The notes beneath the pieces were generated by a model, which worked only from the letters and a program-made list of their open reading frames with translations, did no database searches and was not told where the DNA came from. A DNA stretch of 64,000 nt. Origin: Bryopsis sp. KO-2023 (Eukaryota > Chlorophyta > Ulvophyceae > Bryopsidales > Bryopsidaceae). Shown here piece after piece: positions 12,811 through 24,089 of the stretch (positions are counted from its first letter, which is position 1; every line of letters begins with the position of its first letter). The stretch is from assembly GCA_030272585.1 (NCBI GenBank), contig BSYQ01000012.1, forward strand, positions 2,294,001 to 2,358,000, in the 5' to 3' direction. The translations under genes were made by a program, and so were the position numbers.

Positions 12811-13250
12811 ACCATGTTACTAAAAATGCAGAGTTGGATGGTACAGGGGGTAGAAGTGGAGCTGGCTCCAGGAAGAACTAACTTTCCCAGCCTGCACGTG
12901 TTCGGCTTTGGTCGCTGGCATACCCTAGTTCCCCCCTACCCTGAGGGGTTTTGGAGAAAGGAGTGACAGAGGTGTTTGTGTGTTTTGCTATGAGTTGTTA
13001 TGAGTGCCTGAAAGTGGGTGGAGCCAATGGTGTCTGGAGAGTTTCTTCGATACGCTGGATCCTGTAACGAATGAATGCTGAAATGTGGACCAGCCTGAGG
13101 GTAGGCTGGACGGGGCAGAATGTCTTGAAAGTGAGTGGACTGCTTATCTTAGTTGAGTTATTATCCTGGGGAGTGCCAGAATTCAAAAAACCAGTTGAAG
13201 AGATCAGTTTTAGTATAAACTGCAGAATGAACAGGCCGGATTAACCTACC
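12811..13250 (+). repeat. Diverged direct repeat, copy 1
   Basis: This segment matches 13617-14042 in order and orientation, with substitutions and small indels. Shared blocks include GTAGAAGTGGAGCTGGCTCC, GGAGAAAGGAGTGACAGA, GAGTTGTTATGA, AATGTCTTGAA, TGCCAGAATTC and CTGCAGAATGAACA. The spacing is about 0.8 kb. No coding frame is shared. It could be old LTRs of a decayed element or a large tandem duplication; no flanking target duplication was found. Confidence 0.7.
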
Positions 13251-13616
13251 GTAATCAAACATGTCCACTCTTTGGGCATTGTTCAATATTTTCTCAGGGG
13301 TAAATCTAGAACTGGTCTGGAGGAATGCCCAAAAGTGGGTGGGAAAGTGGGAGGGTTCTGTAAGGTGACCTTGTCTGAGCTCGAGGGAGAGTAAAAAGGA
13401 ACATTGGACCTAGTTTAGGCATCCTTCACCGCCTATCCGTCGCCTGCTTCACCCACATATTATCTCACACATTCAGTCAGGAGGAGCGAAAAAAAATCCA
13501 AGAAATCAACAGGGAGGAAAACGAAAAATCGATCAAAGGACCCCTCGAACAAACATAACCAAGAAGAAGACACACCACACGAAAATGGGTGATTTACTCT
13601 GGAAGAGTAAGGGTGT

Positions 13617-14042
13617 AGTACCATGTCACTATAGCTTGCTGAGGTCGATGCTTGCAGGGGGTAGAAGTGGAGCTGGCTCCGGGGAAAGTAAACTTTCCAG
13701 CCTGCTCGTCTTTGGCTTGGTCGCTCGCGTATCCTAGCCCCCCCGTCCTGAGGGGGTTTTGGAGAAAGGAGTGACAGACGTGTGTGTGGGTTTTTCTGTG
13801 AGTTGTTATGACTCCCTGGGAGTGGGTGGAGCCGAAGGGAGGAGGTGGTTTTTGTTCTAGGTAGTTGGATGGGTGCTGAAATGGAGAGTAGGCCAAGTGA
13901 GGGGTGGAGTGGTCAAAATGTCTTGAACGTGGTTGAGGCTTTGAACCACTGTGATGCAAACTGCCAGAATTCCTACTGGGAAACAATGGAAGAAACCGGC
14001 TTCACTCATCTGCAGAATGAACAACCCGTTGTAACCGACTAT
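13617..14042 (+). repeat. Diverged direct repeat, copy 2
   Basis: Second copy of the repeat at 12811-13250, with the same block order. The intervening 13251-13616 has no recognisable content apart from a short purine-rich stretch (13485-13570). Confidence 0.7.
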
Positions 14043-16569
14043 AAAGACAGAAATGCAGACCCTAAAAAAACAGACATATGGAAAAGAAGCCCAATAACCT
14101 TCAATAGGCTTCAGCCTTGGAGCCCTTTCTTAAGCTTTGAATCAAATCTTTCACGGCCCTTATCAAAGTGGTTCCCACCAAGGCGTCATCCCATTCGGTT
14201 CCTCCCTTGTTTTCATGGAGTTGCGGTTGATCTCAACTAGACTTTTTTTTTCTTTTTCCCACAGCTTTATGCTTTTGGTGAGGGCCCTTTGTATTCACAT
14301 TCTCTTTTATGGGTGATTGATTCATGGGTATATGATTTCGACTGATTTCATCATCCCCTGAAGCGTTGATATCATCATCCCCTGAAGCATTCATAAACAT
14401 CTAAATCTGAAGTGTTGTGTTGTTTAATGAAGCGTCCAAAGCCCCCACCAAAAAAGCACATCCACCTCTTGTTGCTCCATTGACACTCCGCTTAAAAACT
14501 TGGAACTTAACATGATAATCTGTAGATACTCCTCTTTTTTAATAGAAAACCTATCGACACAATGAAAGTATTTTTTTCCACGGAGGAACCTCGCTTCTGC
14601 CACGGCATCCCCACAAACGCCCGTCTTAATTCCATGTGAAAATATACATTCACCCTCTCCTCTTTCATTCCATTGAAAGAGCCTTTCACCAAGTCTATTA
14701 AACCTGCAGGTCTTGTTATCGAAGAAACGCTGATTTCGCCCCCGGCCCCCCCCCCCCCAAATAAAAATAAAAGAATATCTTTTCTTGCAGGGTAAAGTCT
14801 ATCAAAGAGGAAGCATGACAAATTGAGCTTTATGCATCTTTACCTATCTCCTTGTGCATCCTTGCTTGTTTGTATATTGATGAAAAATTGCACTTAATGG
14901 GGCTGGGGAGGGCTTTAAAAGCACTTTTTAATAGTTATCGAGATCGCGAAAAGTTACGATCTTTCGTGAGAAGATAAGATCAATGGAATTGCTGAATAAA
15001 ACAACAGTTTTTGCCGCGTTGTGTCCGTGTGTGCCCCTGGCTGAACCTCTGCAGGGCCATACGTGGGGAGAAACAAATTGAGGAGATTTCAACTGAAGGT
15101 TGGCAGGATCTGGTCGTGCTAGAGGAGGATGTTCTCAGCTCCCCCCCCCCCCCGCCCCCCTTCATGTTTCCCGCCATGTTTCCCCCTTCATGTTTCCACC
15201 CACGCCACGTTGTCTTTGTAAATTCCAGTTCGAGAGGAATTAAAAAAAAAATCAAATTAAACCAAAAGTAGCCTCAAAGACCTTGAAGAAATGCTGAATC
15301 TGAATCCACCTAGTATTCTCCCTGTAGTGCCTTCCACTAAAACTTTGCAGTAGCCAGAAAATTACCAAAAAAACCTATTGAAGGAATAGTCCCTTTAGTG
15401 TTAAAATGCTGCAGTAGAATGAACCTAGTGCCTTTTGGTGTGCAAACAAACAATCCTGCAAGTGCATTCCTGAAAGAAAAATAAAGTATACTATAAGTTG
15501 TTGAAGAGAAGGCCGGGCTTACAGCATTGCACTGCTTGAAGGATAGGGGAGTACTATTTGCACTAGGCTTGTGGCACTTCAAATCGCCGTCAGACCGGAC
15601 TATTTGCACCGGGCATGAATTTTCGGCGGGCCTCTAGTCAGCAAGTCACGGTAGATTTAATAGTCCCACTATCGGACTCCCACATTTATTAGCTTGTTCT
15701 TGTCTTGAAATCATCGAAAACGGGTTTAAATTGTGGATAATTAGGATTCGCCCATTAACTCCGACCACACTCAGATTTTGGCCCCGAAAATGTGTTTTTG
15801 TGTGGATGGTGCACTCAAGTTTGTGTGGTCCAAGAATCAAGGAAAAATTCTGTCCGAGGAAGCTGTGACACCGGATTTTAGTTTTGATGACAAAAACTAG
15901 TTGAAGGAAATCCATCACAGAAGGATTCGCCCATAACTCCAAACTGTGAGGATGTTTTATGTGGAGGTGTTGTGCACATTTAACTTGTGGGTAACGAGGG
16001 GGCGATAACCCCTGCAGGGCGGTCGATAATGCGAGGGGCGTTAACGGCCCGATGTCGTACGACGCTTCACGTCTGACACGCACCCGTCGCCCTCAGAACA
16101 ATTCCGCAGTTTCCGGCGTCCCGTGGCTCTGAGGGACGGGAGGTCGAGCGTCCCAGCCGAGTTCTCCTGCGCAGCCGCGCCGGACGAATGCGCGTCCGGC
16201 GCGATGGACGTAGCTTGGTAAAAGCCGGACGGACTCGAAGCGTTGAAAACTGGAGCCGCGAGGGTCAAGCGTCGAGCGTCCTCGAAAAAAAAACAACAGG
16301 CGAAAAAAAAAACGGTCGAGAGAGTCCGCGCGAAACGAGCGAGCATAGGCATTGGAAGTCGCGCTGCGGACGGCGTCTTTTGGCACGTCACTGTCGCACT
16401 CGATCCGCCCCCTGTCAAGCCAAAGTTCAAACCCGTCGACAACATTCGATGTGGCCTGGAAACTCTTTTCGCTCGCGTCTCACAACCTCAACCTCGTCCT
16501 TGATATCTCGAAAGCGCTAGAAAAAAACCACGCTACAGCGATTCTTCCAAAAAAAGGCCATATAAGTCC
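14043..16569. other. Non-coding stretch with a GC-rich end
   Basis: No convincing gene. Short open frames are not conserved-looking. It contains poly-C runs (14749-14758, 15139-15152), duplicated CATCATCCCCTGAAGC words near 14350-14390, and a CG-rich block at about 15990-16500 with GATAAC and TCGTACGACG words that recur beyond the satellite at 19010-19150. Confidence 0.4.
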
Positions 16570-18550
16570 AATATGAGACTTATGGGCGATCCTTGATTTT
16601 CCTAAAGGGAATTTCCCCACCAAACTGGAATCCGACGTGGCAGCCCACATATACCTTGTTTTGGCCTGATTTTTGTAACACTAAGACTTTGGAATGTGCC
16701 AAGCACACCATCCAAGTTTCGGAAGAAAAATCACCTTGAAGTGGGACTTATGGGCAATCCAAGAAAATACCTGATTTTCCTAAAGAGAATTTCCCCACCA
16801 AACTGAAATCCGACGTGGCAGCCCACATATACAATTTTTTGGCTTGATTTTCGAAACACCGAGATTTTGAAATGTGTCCAGCACATCATCGAAGTTTCAG
16901 AAGAAAAATCACCCTGAGGTGGGACTTATGGGCAATCCAAGAAAATACCTGATTTTCCTAAAGGGAATTTCCCCACCAAACTGGAATCCGACGTGGCAGC
17001 CCACATATCCATTTGTTTGACCTGATTTTCGGAACACTGAGATTTTGGAGTGTGCCAAGAACATCATTCAAGTTTCGGAAGAAAAATCACCCTGGGGTGG
17101 GACTTATGGGCAATCCTTGATTTTCCTAAAGGGAATTTCCCCACCAAACTGGAATCCGACGTGGCAGCCCACATATACAATTTTTTGGCCTGATTTTCGA
17201 AACACTAAGATTTTGGAATGTGCCAAGCACACCATCCAAGTTTCGGAAGAAAAATCACCTTGAAGTGGGACTTATGGGCAATCCAAGAAAATACCTGATT
17301 TTCCTAAAGAGAATTTCCCCACCAAACTGAAATCCGACGTGGCAGCCCACATATACAATTTTTTGGCTTGATTTTTGGAACACTGAGATGTTGGAATGTG
17401 CCAAACACATCATTCAAGTTGTGAAAGAAAACACTGCCTGGGGTGAGACTTATGGGCAATCCAAGAAAATACCTGATTTTCCTAAAGAGAATTTCCCCAC
17501 CAAACTGAAATCCGACGTGGCAGCCCACATATACAATTTTTTGGCTTGATTTTCAAAACACTGAAATTTTGAAATGTGTCAAGCACATCATCCAAGTTTC
17601 GGAGGAAAAATCACCCTGGGGTGGGACTTATGGGCAATCCAAGAAAATACCTCATTTTCCTAATGGGAATTTCCCCACCAAACTGGAATCCGACGTGGCA
17701 GCCCACATATACATTTGTTTGGCCTGATTTTCGAAACACTGAGATGTTGGAATGTGCCAAGCACATCATCCAAGTTTCGGAAGAAAAATCACCCTGAAGT
17801 GGGACTTATGGGCAATCCTTGATTTTCCTAAAGGGAATTTCCCCACCAAACTGGAATCCGACGTGGCAGCCCACATATACAGTTTTTTGGCTTGATTTTT
17901 GTAACACTGAAATTTTGAAATGTGTCAAGCACATCATTCAAGTTTCGGAGGAAAAATCACCCTGGGGTGGGACTTATGGGCAATCCAAGAAAATACCTCA
18001 TTTTCCGAAAGGGAATTTCCCCACCAAACTAGAATCCGACGTGGCAGCCCACATATACATTTGTTTGGCCTGATTTTCGAAACACTGAGATGTTGGAATG
18101 TGCCAAGCACATCATCCAAGTTTCGGAAGAAAAATCACCCTGAAGTGGGACTTATGGGCAATCCTTGATTTTCCTAAAGGGAATTTCCCCACCAAACTGG
18201 AATCCGACGTGGCAGCCCACATATACAATTTTTTGGCTTGATTTTTGTAACACTAAGACTTTGGAATGTGCCAAGCACATCATCCAAGTTTCGAAAGAAA
18301 AATCACCCTGAGGTGGGACTTATGGGCAATCCAAGAAAATACCTGATTTTCCTAAAGGGAATTTCCCCACCAAACTAGAATCCGACGTGGCAGCCCACAT
18401 ATACAATTTTTTGGCTTGATTTTTGGAACACTGAGATGTTGGAATGTGCCAAGCACATCATCCAAGTTTCGGAAGAAAAATCACCCTGAAGTGGGACTTA
18501 TGGGCATCCAAGAAAAAATCTGATTTTCCCAAAGGGAATTTCTCCACTTA
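16570..18550 (+). repeat. Satellite array of 178/168-bp units, about 12 copies
   Basis: The word ATTTCCCCAC starts at 16611, 16789, 16967, 17135, 17313, 17491, 17669, 17837, 18015, 18183 and 18361, with a damaged last copy (ATTTCTCC) at 18538. The intervals are 178,178,168,178,178,178,168,178,168,178 and 177. The two lengths differ by a 10-bp block (AAGAAAATAC) after GGGCAATCC. The most conserved core is TGGAATCCGACGTGGCAGCC. Copies differ by scattered substitutions. Open frames read through several copies, but they are a by-product of the period. The unit length is nucleosomal, as in many centromeric or heterochromatic satellites (general knowledge). Confidence 0.95.
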
Positions 18551-19470
18551 TACAACAGAAACAATAACAGGAACACAGGAACACCAACAACAGCAATAAA
18601 AAAGACAGCAACAGAAACAATGAATGAGAGGACTGCCCAGGATTTCAGACCCTCTCTGCCACCCACCCCTCCCCCTAAAAAATAAGGAAACACGAAGTTT
18701 CAACAGACGCTCGTGTTCCCTTGGCGTTCCCTGCACAACGCCCTTTGGGCTGGGTTCGTCACGATCACCTGCCCTTGCATTCCCTGCGCCAAACACACCT
18801 TTGATCCCCAACCCACTCCACGCCACAGAACGCCCCAGCCGATCCCAACGCCTCGCTCATCACTCTCGGAGCCGTGGTCCTCGCGCTGCGCCAGTACACG
18901 GGGGACGAGACAACGAGACGCCGAGACGCCGAGAACGCGCGTGCGCAGGCAGGGGTGGGTCGGTGGAGAGGAACGCCTTATATTGGGTCGGTCGCGCGTT
19001 GAAATCGCCTCGTACGACGCGACAATGTGACCCCCCCTTGGATGCAAGGAAAAGGGGTCGATAACGCCTCGCGGGCGGACGGCGGCAATGTGACGTGACG
19101 GCGACCCGTTATCGATAATGCCTCATCTGCCCCACAGCCGTTATCGACCCCCCGACATGTGCTGGTTTTCAACATCCTTTGTTGGGGAGTGTAATGCTAA
19201 ATGACCCACTTAGCAATCAAGTATTTCAGACTCATATTTTACACTCAAACTACTGATCACACCCAATATTTTACATGAGCACCCCAAACAAAACCCCTAA
19301 ACACAAACGTGTCCCCTGATTTATACCCCACCAGGGTCCCTTCTAAGTCCCATGCAACCCCGTCAAACACCCTCGTCCTAGGAGCATGTTTTTGTTTGAT
19401 CAATCATCAGCACTTCTGTCTCTCTCTCTCACACACAAAACACAAACGTTAATACCCTTTCTGGGACTTG
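18551..19470. other. GC-rich flank of the satellite, no gene seen
   Basis: A CA-rich start (18545-18620) is followed by a GC-rich block with repeated GATAACGCC / GTTATCGA words (19040-19150). Open frames here are Arg-rich and overlap on both strands. I see no supported gene. Confidence 0.4.
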
Positions 19471-19477
19471 TTTTCAA

Positions 19478-19725
19478 ATTGTGAAAGAGGTGGGCTGGCT
19501 GACGTATGGTGTGTAGGTATGGTGGTCTGGACTGGCTGAGGTGGGTATGGTGGGTTGGGTTGGCTTGAGTGGGTGGGTTGAGTGAGGTGGGCATGGTGGG
19601 TTGGGTTGGCTTGAGGTGGGTTGAGTGAGGTGGGCATGGTGGGTTGGGTTGGCTTGAGGCGGGTTGAGTGAGGTGGGTATGGTGGGGTGGGTTGGCTTGA
19701 GTGGGTGGGTTGAGTGCACCGACTT
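19478..19725 (+). repeat. GT-rich minisatellite, 43-47-bp units
   Basis: Tandem units containing GAGTGAGGTGGGCATGGTGG and GGGTTGGGTTGGCTTGAG. Two central copies are 43 bp and outer ones are 47 bp or more diverged. The plus strand is almost free of C, so strand asymmetry is strong, and the runs of GG could form G-quadruplexes (inference). Pro/Thr/His-rich minus-strand frames are by-products of the repeat. Confidence 0.9.
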
Positions 19726-19739
19726 TGGGGTGCGTTCAA

Positions 19740-20430
19740 CACAAGGGGAAAGGAACTACCTGATTAGGTTCACTCCCAGGTCATCCTAGGATAGCATCTT
19801 CGATTCAAATCGATCGCTTGTTGGCGATGTGGAGGAGTTAGACCCAGCGGGGGAAGGGAAGGACTCTGGGAAATAGGTAAGGAAAAAGACATTCAGTCAA
19901 AAGTCAATCAGTACCAATAAACTCTGCCGTTTGTGCAAATCAAGATTGATTGGATGGTCGATCAACCAGACCCCATCATGGCAAAGTCTGTTCAAAGAAA
20001 GACAAACAACCAAAAGCTCACCAAAGGTTTCCTCAAGGGAAGAGGAAATCAATTGGCGGAGAGAGCCCAGCATCACATTGTCGAGGGACCTTCAAATCCA
20101 ATACGCCGGCGGTGGCTGGAGCTCTGGAAAGCACCCCTTCTGGCCCAGCCAAGACTTTCCTGGTGGTGCAGAAGAGCAGTGACAGGCTGTTTAAATTGCT
20201 GGACATCCTGCTGATCGTCGAGGAAAGATTGGGCTCCGAGTAGAGACTCTGAGAAGAAAAAAAACAACAGAAAAATCCAAAAAGGGTGGGAGGCAAATTC
20301 CTACCACTGATTGAATCACTAGGTCAGTTACACACCTGACAACAACTTGAGACACTTCCAGATGGCAGGGCCCCAGCTCTTCTCGGGATTGAGCAACAGG
20401 CATGCAAGCCTGCAAAGAAAACCATGCCTT
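19740..20430. other. Stretch with no supported gene
   Basis: Three overlapping plus-strand frames at 19931-20243 and two minus-strand frames compete with no clear winner. It could contain an exon of the minus-strand gene seen at 20.9-24.3 kb, but I could not place splice sites. Confidence 0.3.
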
Positions 20431-20437
20431 TTTCTTT

Positions 20438-20538
20438 CTATTCTTTGTTGCGAGCTGTGGGTGGTGGGTTGGTTGAATGACATGGGTGGAGGGTTCTATT
20501 CTTTGTTGCTGGCTGTGGGTGGTGGGTTGGTTGAATGA
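20438..20538 (+). repeat. 58-bp-period repeat, two copies and a remnant
   Basis: Two 43-bp near-identical copies (20438-20480 and 20496-20538, differing at two bases) share GGGTGGTGGGTTGGTTGAAT. A third, shorter match lies near 20602-20635. The words resemble those of the minisatellite at 19.5 kb. Confidence 0.85.
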
Positions 20539-20949
20539 GGTGGTTGGTAGGCTTTCTTCTTCCTGTTCCTTTCTTTTTTTGTTTCTCTTTTCTTTTCCTA
20601 CTTTCTGGCTGGGGGTGGTGGGTTGATTGAATGGAGATTGGAATGTTCATGATAGTGATGTCTGTGATTGCGGTTGTCTTACCACATCCATGCAAGCCAC
20701 TCCCTATCAATGGGCTTCGAAACTGCTGCAAGTGAGGGCCTCAATCGTCGCAAGTGTATCCGTGTGCAATGTCCCAAGCATGTCGCACTCCATCCCCATC
20801 CAGTCTGAGTTTATAGCAATTCAAAGCTACAACGCACACTGCACACAAGAGTTGATGGATGAAGGTTCTGCCAAATTCTAGCAAAATCTTACCAAGGATT
20901 CACTTTTCATGAGCAATTGAGAACACGTGTGGAAACAACCAGCACCCAC

Positions 20950-21179
20950 CTTTTGAACAACCACCTTCTGAACATAGAACCTTTGAGCATTGTCAGCAGG
21001 TCAGCCAGCAGCCACGGGAAATCGTGGTACGGCATGGTGAAGTTTCCAGTGGTAGATACGATCCACCACGGTACCAGGCCTCCGACGCCTTGATTACCTT
21101 GATTACCGCAGATTTTGTCAATGTTGGGCAGAATCACGTGGAGCGGGTTCCAGCAACAACCCAAGCTTTCTTGCACACA
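20950..21179 (-). CDS. Exon-like segment, unrecognised protein
   Basis: A 230-bp open segment is bounded by TTCTGCAG on its 5' side and AAAAG/GTGGGT on its 3' side. The translation begins CVQESLGCCWNP and includes MPYHDFPWLLADLLTMLKGS, rich in Trp, Leu and Phe like a folded protein. It is probably one exon of a gene spanning roughly 20.9-24.3 kb, but I could not chain it to its neighbours in phase. The family is not recognised. Confidence 0.4.
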
Positions 21180-21769
21180 CTGCAGAACATACCCCCAAAC
21201 TTTGCAAATTCTCCACTATGCCTTTGCTACAGCAATTTGTGCCAAATTTTCTTAAAGCGGTAACACCGATGGAAATTTTCAGCCTGCCTCTGTAGATCAT
21301 CCCTACCTTCTTTATGTTCATATTCTGAACTCATTTACAATTGGAGAAGAAGGTGATTCAGAATAGTCTTCAGCATCGGGCTGATGACCTCCGCCCTGAG
21401 CTGAAATATCCATCTCCAGGATTTTGTGCAAGATGGCATGTCTCTCACCAGCCTCATGGTGTCTATTGCCACTCGTTTCTCCAATCTGTTATTCCGGCCT
21501 GCACCACCTTCAGCACAATCCCATGCGCACAATGATCTGCAGAGAGCATTTCTGCTAATCAACAGGAGAATAATGTCAGCTCACAAGCATGCACACGCAA
21601 CGCCCTCTCCTATAAGCTCAAAAACCTCAATTACAATTAGGAAACTCATCCATTTATCAGCGTTCGCACAAACACACATTCTAGAATACCTCCCCTTTGC
21701 TCCACATCGCGGCTGATAATGAGAGTCAAGACCAGCAGCCACTACAGGGGCAGCAATGCTTCCTCGTTA

Positions 21770-21873
21770 AAGGCAGCACGTGCTTCTTCACGAAGTCAAT
21801 CAGACTGCAACGCCCAAAGTCAAGTGTCCTCAGAACCTCCAGCGCTGTCAGCTTCGCCTCTATCAATTTTTCC
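21770..21873 (-). CDS. Exon-like segment, unrecognised protein
   Basis: After GTGCAG at 21874-21879 the minus strand reads EKLIEAKLTALEVLRTLDFG, then a hydrophobic/basic run, with an amphipathic helix-like pattern. Its codon usage and composition look coding, unlike the surroundings. The left splice edge is uncertain. A further plausible piece (AILHKILEMDISAQ) lies at about 21350-21455, ending in a GTAAAT donor. Confidence 0.4.
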
Positions 21874-22167
21874 CTGCACGCGACATGTCCAATAAACTAC
21901 GATCGACATGGACCAGCCACATTATCTAATGTGCATGTCTAGGCAACTGCACCGATATCATACATAAGCTTGCCGAGTTTTCAAAAAGAGATCTATCCTT
22001 CTATCAGACATTTGTTCCTTAGCATTAATATTGGGAGAACCCAACCTGAAGGCTTATGAGCTGCCGTTTGACTTTTCCTGGGAGATACTCCTCTCTGACC
22101 ACAGCAGTCATCAATGAGACCACCTCCTTGTGTTTTACCTGCACCACATGAGACCAGAAAAAATATA

Positions 22168-22791
22168 TCAGGAAAACAATACTTGATACATCAAGCAAGC
22201 AATGAGAGTGGCCTCCTCTTCTACCCGTTCGTGGTCTGGGCTGAACTCCTGATCTTCCGTTATCAATGTCACGCCTTTCTCTTCCTCTGGTTCGGGACTA
22301 CTGTCCGTATCTTCAGCAAGCAAGGCAACATCAGGTGCGGCATCTTCAATCTCTGCTTGCTCTCCCTCAGTGGAAGGGCTCAATGAAGGCACCTGGTGGG
22401 TCCCCACAAACCCATCAGAATACTTGATTAAGGTCTGTTTCCCACTTCGAAGTTGAGAATCGCCTTCAATGGAAAACAAGAGCGGGATCTTCTGTCTGCA
22501 TCTCCTTTGACCAATCAGGTGGGGCATAATCAGGTGGGGCGTAATATCATATTTTTGCTCATATTTTCCAGAAAACCCACATATCTCCACATACCCACAT
22601 ACGTCGGGCTCAAGTGCAGGTGCTTCTGAACCTTCCACATCACTACCCTCAGCATCAGGTTCGGGTGCAAGCACCCTCACCTCATCGCTGGGTCCAGCTC
22701 CCTCCTCGTAACTGAGCAACCCCACCACAGGTATCTCCTGCTTTCGTGATGAACTCCTCTGTGGTGGACGTAGCATCACCCTTGCAATCAC
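22168..22791 (-). CDS. Acidic hypothetical protein, two linked exons
   Basis: An open frame of 207 codons that more likely holds two exons. The right exon ends GEPD-like at GAC/GTATGT (left edge 22613) and the left exon starts after GCAGACAG at 22491. Both are phase 0 and the removed piece is 121 bp. The left exon reads KIPLLFSIEGDSQLRSG, then SPSTEGEQAEIED and a long Glu/Asp-rich tail (EPEEEKGVTL, HERVEEEATLIA). The right exon is also acidic (APEPDAEGSDVEGSE). It looks like a real protein with an acidic disordered region. I do not recognise the family, and start and stop are not known. The 207-codon frame begins at a non-ATG codon, so that start is not meaningful. Confidence 0.45.
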   Translation of the reverse strand: MIARVMLRPPQRSSSRKQEIPVVGLLSYEEGAGPSDEVRVLAPEPDAEGSDVEGSEAPALEPDVCGYVEICGFSGKYEQKYDITPHLIMPHLIGQRRCRQKIPLLFSIEGDSQLRSGKQTLIKYSDGFVGTHQVPSLSPSTEGEQAEIEDAAPDVALLAEDTDSSPEPEEEKGVTLITEDQEFSPDHERVEEEATLIACLMYQVLFS

Positions 22792-23461
22792 TCTGCAATG
22801 ACTTCATCTCCCTCTGGAATTATCAAACCAAAAGAAGACCCTTCAATTTTGCGAACCAAATCTTAGAATGTTGCAACAAATATTCTGAAAAATTTGTGGT
22901 TCAAAAAACCACAAAGGAGTCCTGTATGTATATGACATGAGAACAACACGAACCTTGAAAAGATGCAAACTGTCCCAGCACTTCCATCCCCTGTATTCAG
23001 GAAAAAAGAATCTCCATGAGAAAAACAAGTAGGAAAAACTGTGGGCAATAGTAAGGCAATGGGGTTGAATCAATTTATATAAGCCAGATCTAGAGTATTA
23101 CGTTGACCAAGACCTCAATGAAGACACATTGAAAGCTGAGAGTGTTATGCTTTTTTATGTCATGCTGACCTTTTCAGTGTCCATGTCATGACTTTACTCT
23201 CTTGATGCCTCAGTAAACGCTGCTTGTTTGGCACTTGCAGCAGACTCAGCAGTGGCAAACTGCATAACTACCTCCATCAGATGCAAATTAGTTGCAAGGT
23301 CGACCTGTGGCACAAAGACTGCACCACCATTTCCAACTCCACTTATAGAACCTCCCTGAGTTTTTCCTTGGATTGCTTTGTATCATCTGAATGCATGAAT
23401 CCGGACGAAATACACTGAATGTTAGCCCTCCAACCCCACATTACAAAAAAAAAAAGTCTAC

Positions 23462-23590
23462 CAAAACAATGAGGCACACCACCTCTTCCTCCATGGACTT
23501 CAGCAGCCTCCACCTTTGCATGAGTGTGGTGAGGGACTCTCTCCTGATGCAATTCTCTGGGGCGATGTGCATCATCATGGCGTCAAAAAA
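23462..23590 (-). CDS. Exon-like segment, unrecognised protein
   Basis: A 43-codon segment with ACCAG on the 5' side and TTG/GTAGAC on the 3' side. It reads FFDAMMMHIAPENCIRRE, then LMQRWRLLKSMEEEVV, a helix-rich composition. It lies between the other exon-like pieces of the 20.9-24.3 kb region on the same strand. A further frame at about 23215-23335 (GGAVFVPQVDLATNLHLMEV) may belong to the same gene. Confidence 0.35.
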
Positions 23591-23693
23591 CTGGTATCGT
23601 AGTCAGCTCCAGCACATGAAAAAAAGGGAAAAAACAAACCTTCAAAAGTTAAAAATTAATGGTGTTGAGAAAACTTCTTTCCATTGTAGGCAT

Positions 23694-23780
23694 TCGGTGG
23701 TGGTGCTTGTGGTTGTGGTGCTTGTGGTTGTGGTGGCGGTGGTGGCTGTGGTGGAGGTTGTGGTGGTGATGTTTTTATTT
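23694..23780 (+). repeat. GTGGT-rich simple repeat
   Basis: Run of GTGGTGCTTGTGGTTGTG-type words, almost C-free on the plus strand. Plus-strand frames through it read as Val-rich low complexity and are not genes. Confidence 0.85.
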
Positions 23781-24089
23781 GTTTGGTCATTTGGTTGTTT
23801 TGGATTTGGTGGTGGTTTAGGCTGGCCAGCCCATGGGTTTGATTGAATCCTTGATGTGCTTATCTTTTAAGCTCCCCTCGATTGCACTGAAAAGTTGACA
23901 GAACATGTACAATGACTAAGTTATCAGCACACCAAAACAGACTCAATAGTTGACAGGCGTCGCACCTCATCATTTAGCACAAAACACACAACAGATGCCC
24001 GTTTTTAAGAGAAACACATGTACACCCTCCACCGATTTCAGAGCCTTCATTTTCTCCCCGCAAGGGTGGCACTCCAAAAAGAAACCAAC

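Noticed and set aside
16570..18550. Repeated protein-like frames (NFPTKL-type) through the satellite
   Set aside because: They follow the repeat period and break at the 10-bp indels and at base changes, so they are not a repeat protein.
19449..19742. Pro/Thr/His-rich minus-strand proteins
   Set aside because: They coincide exactly with the GT-rich minisatellite and exist in several frames at once.
23391..23846. 151-codon plus-strand ORF with a Val-rich run
   Set aside because: Half of it is the GTGGT simple repeat, and the other half overlaps the better-supported minus-strand exon-like segment at 23462-23590.
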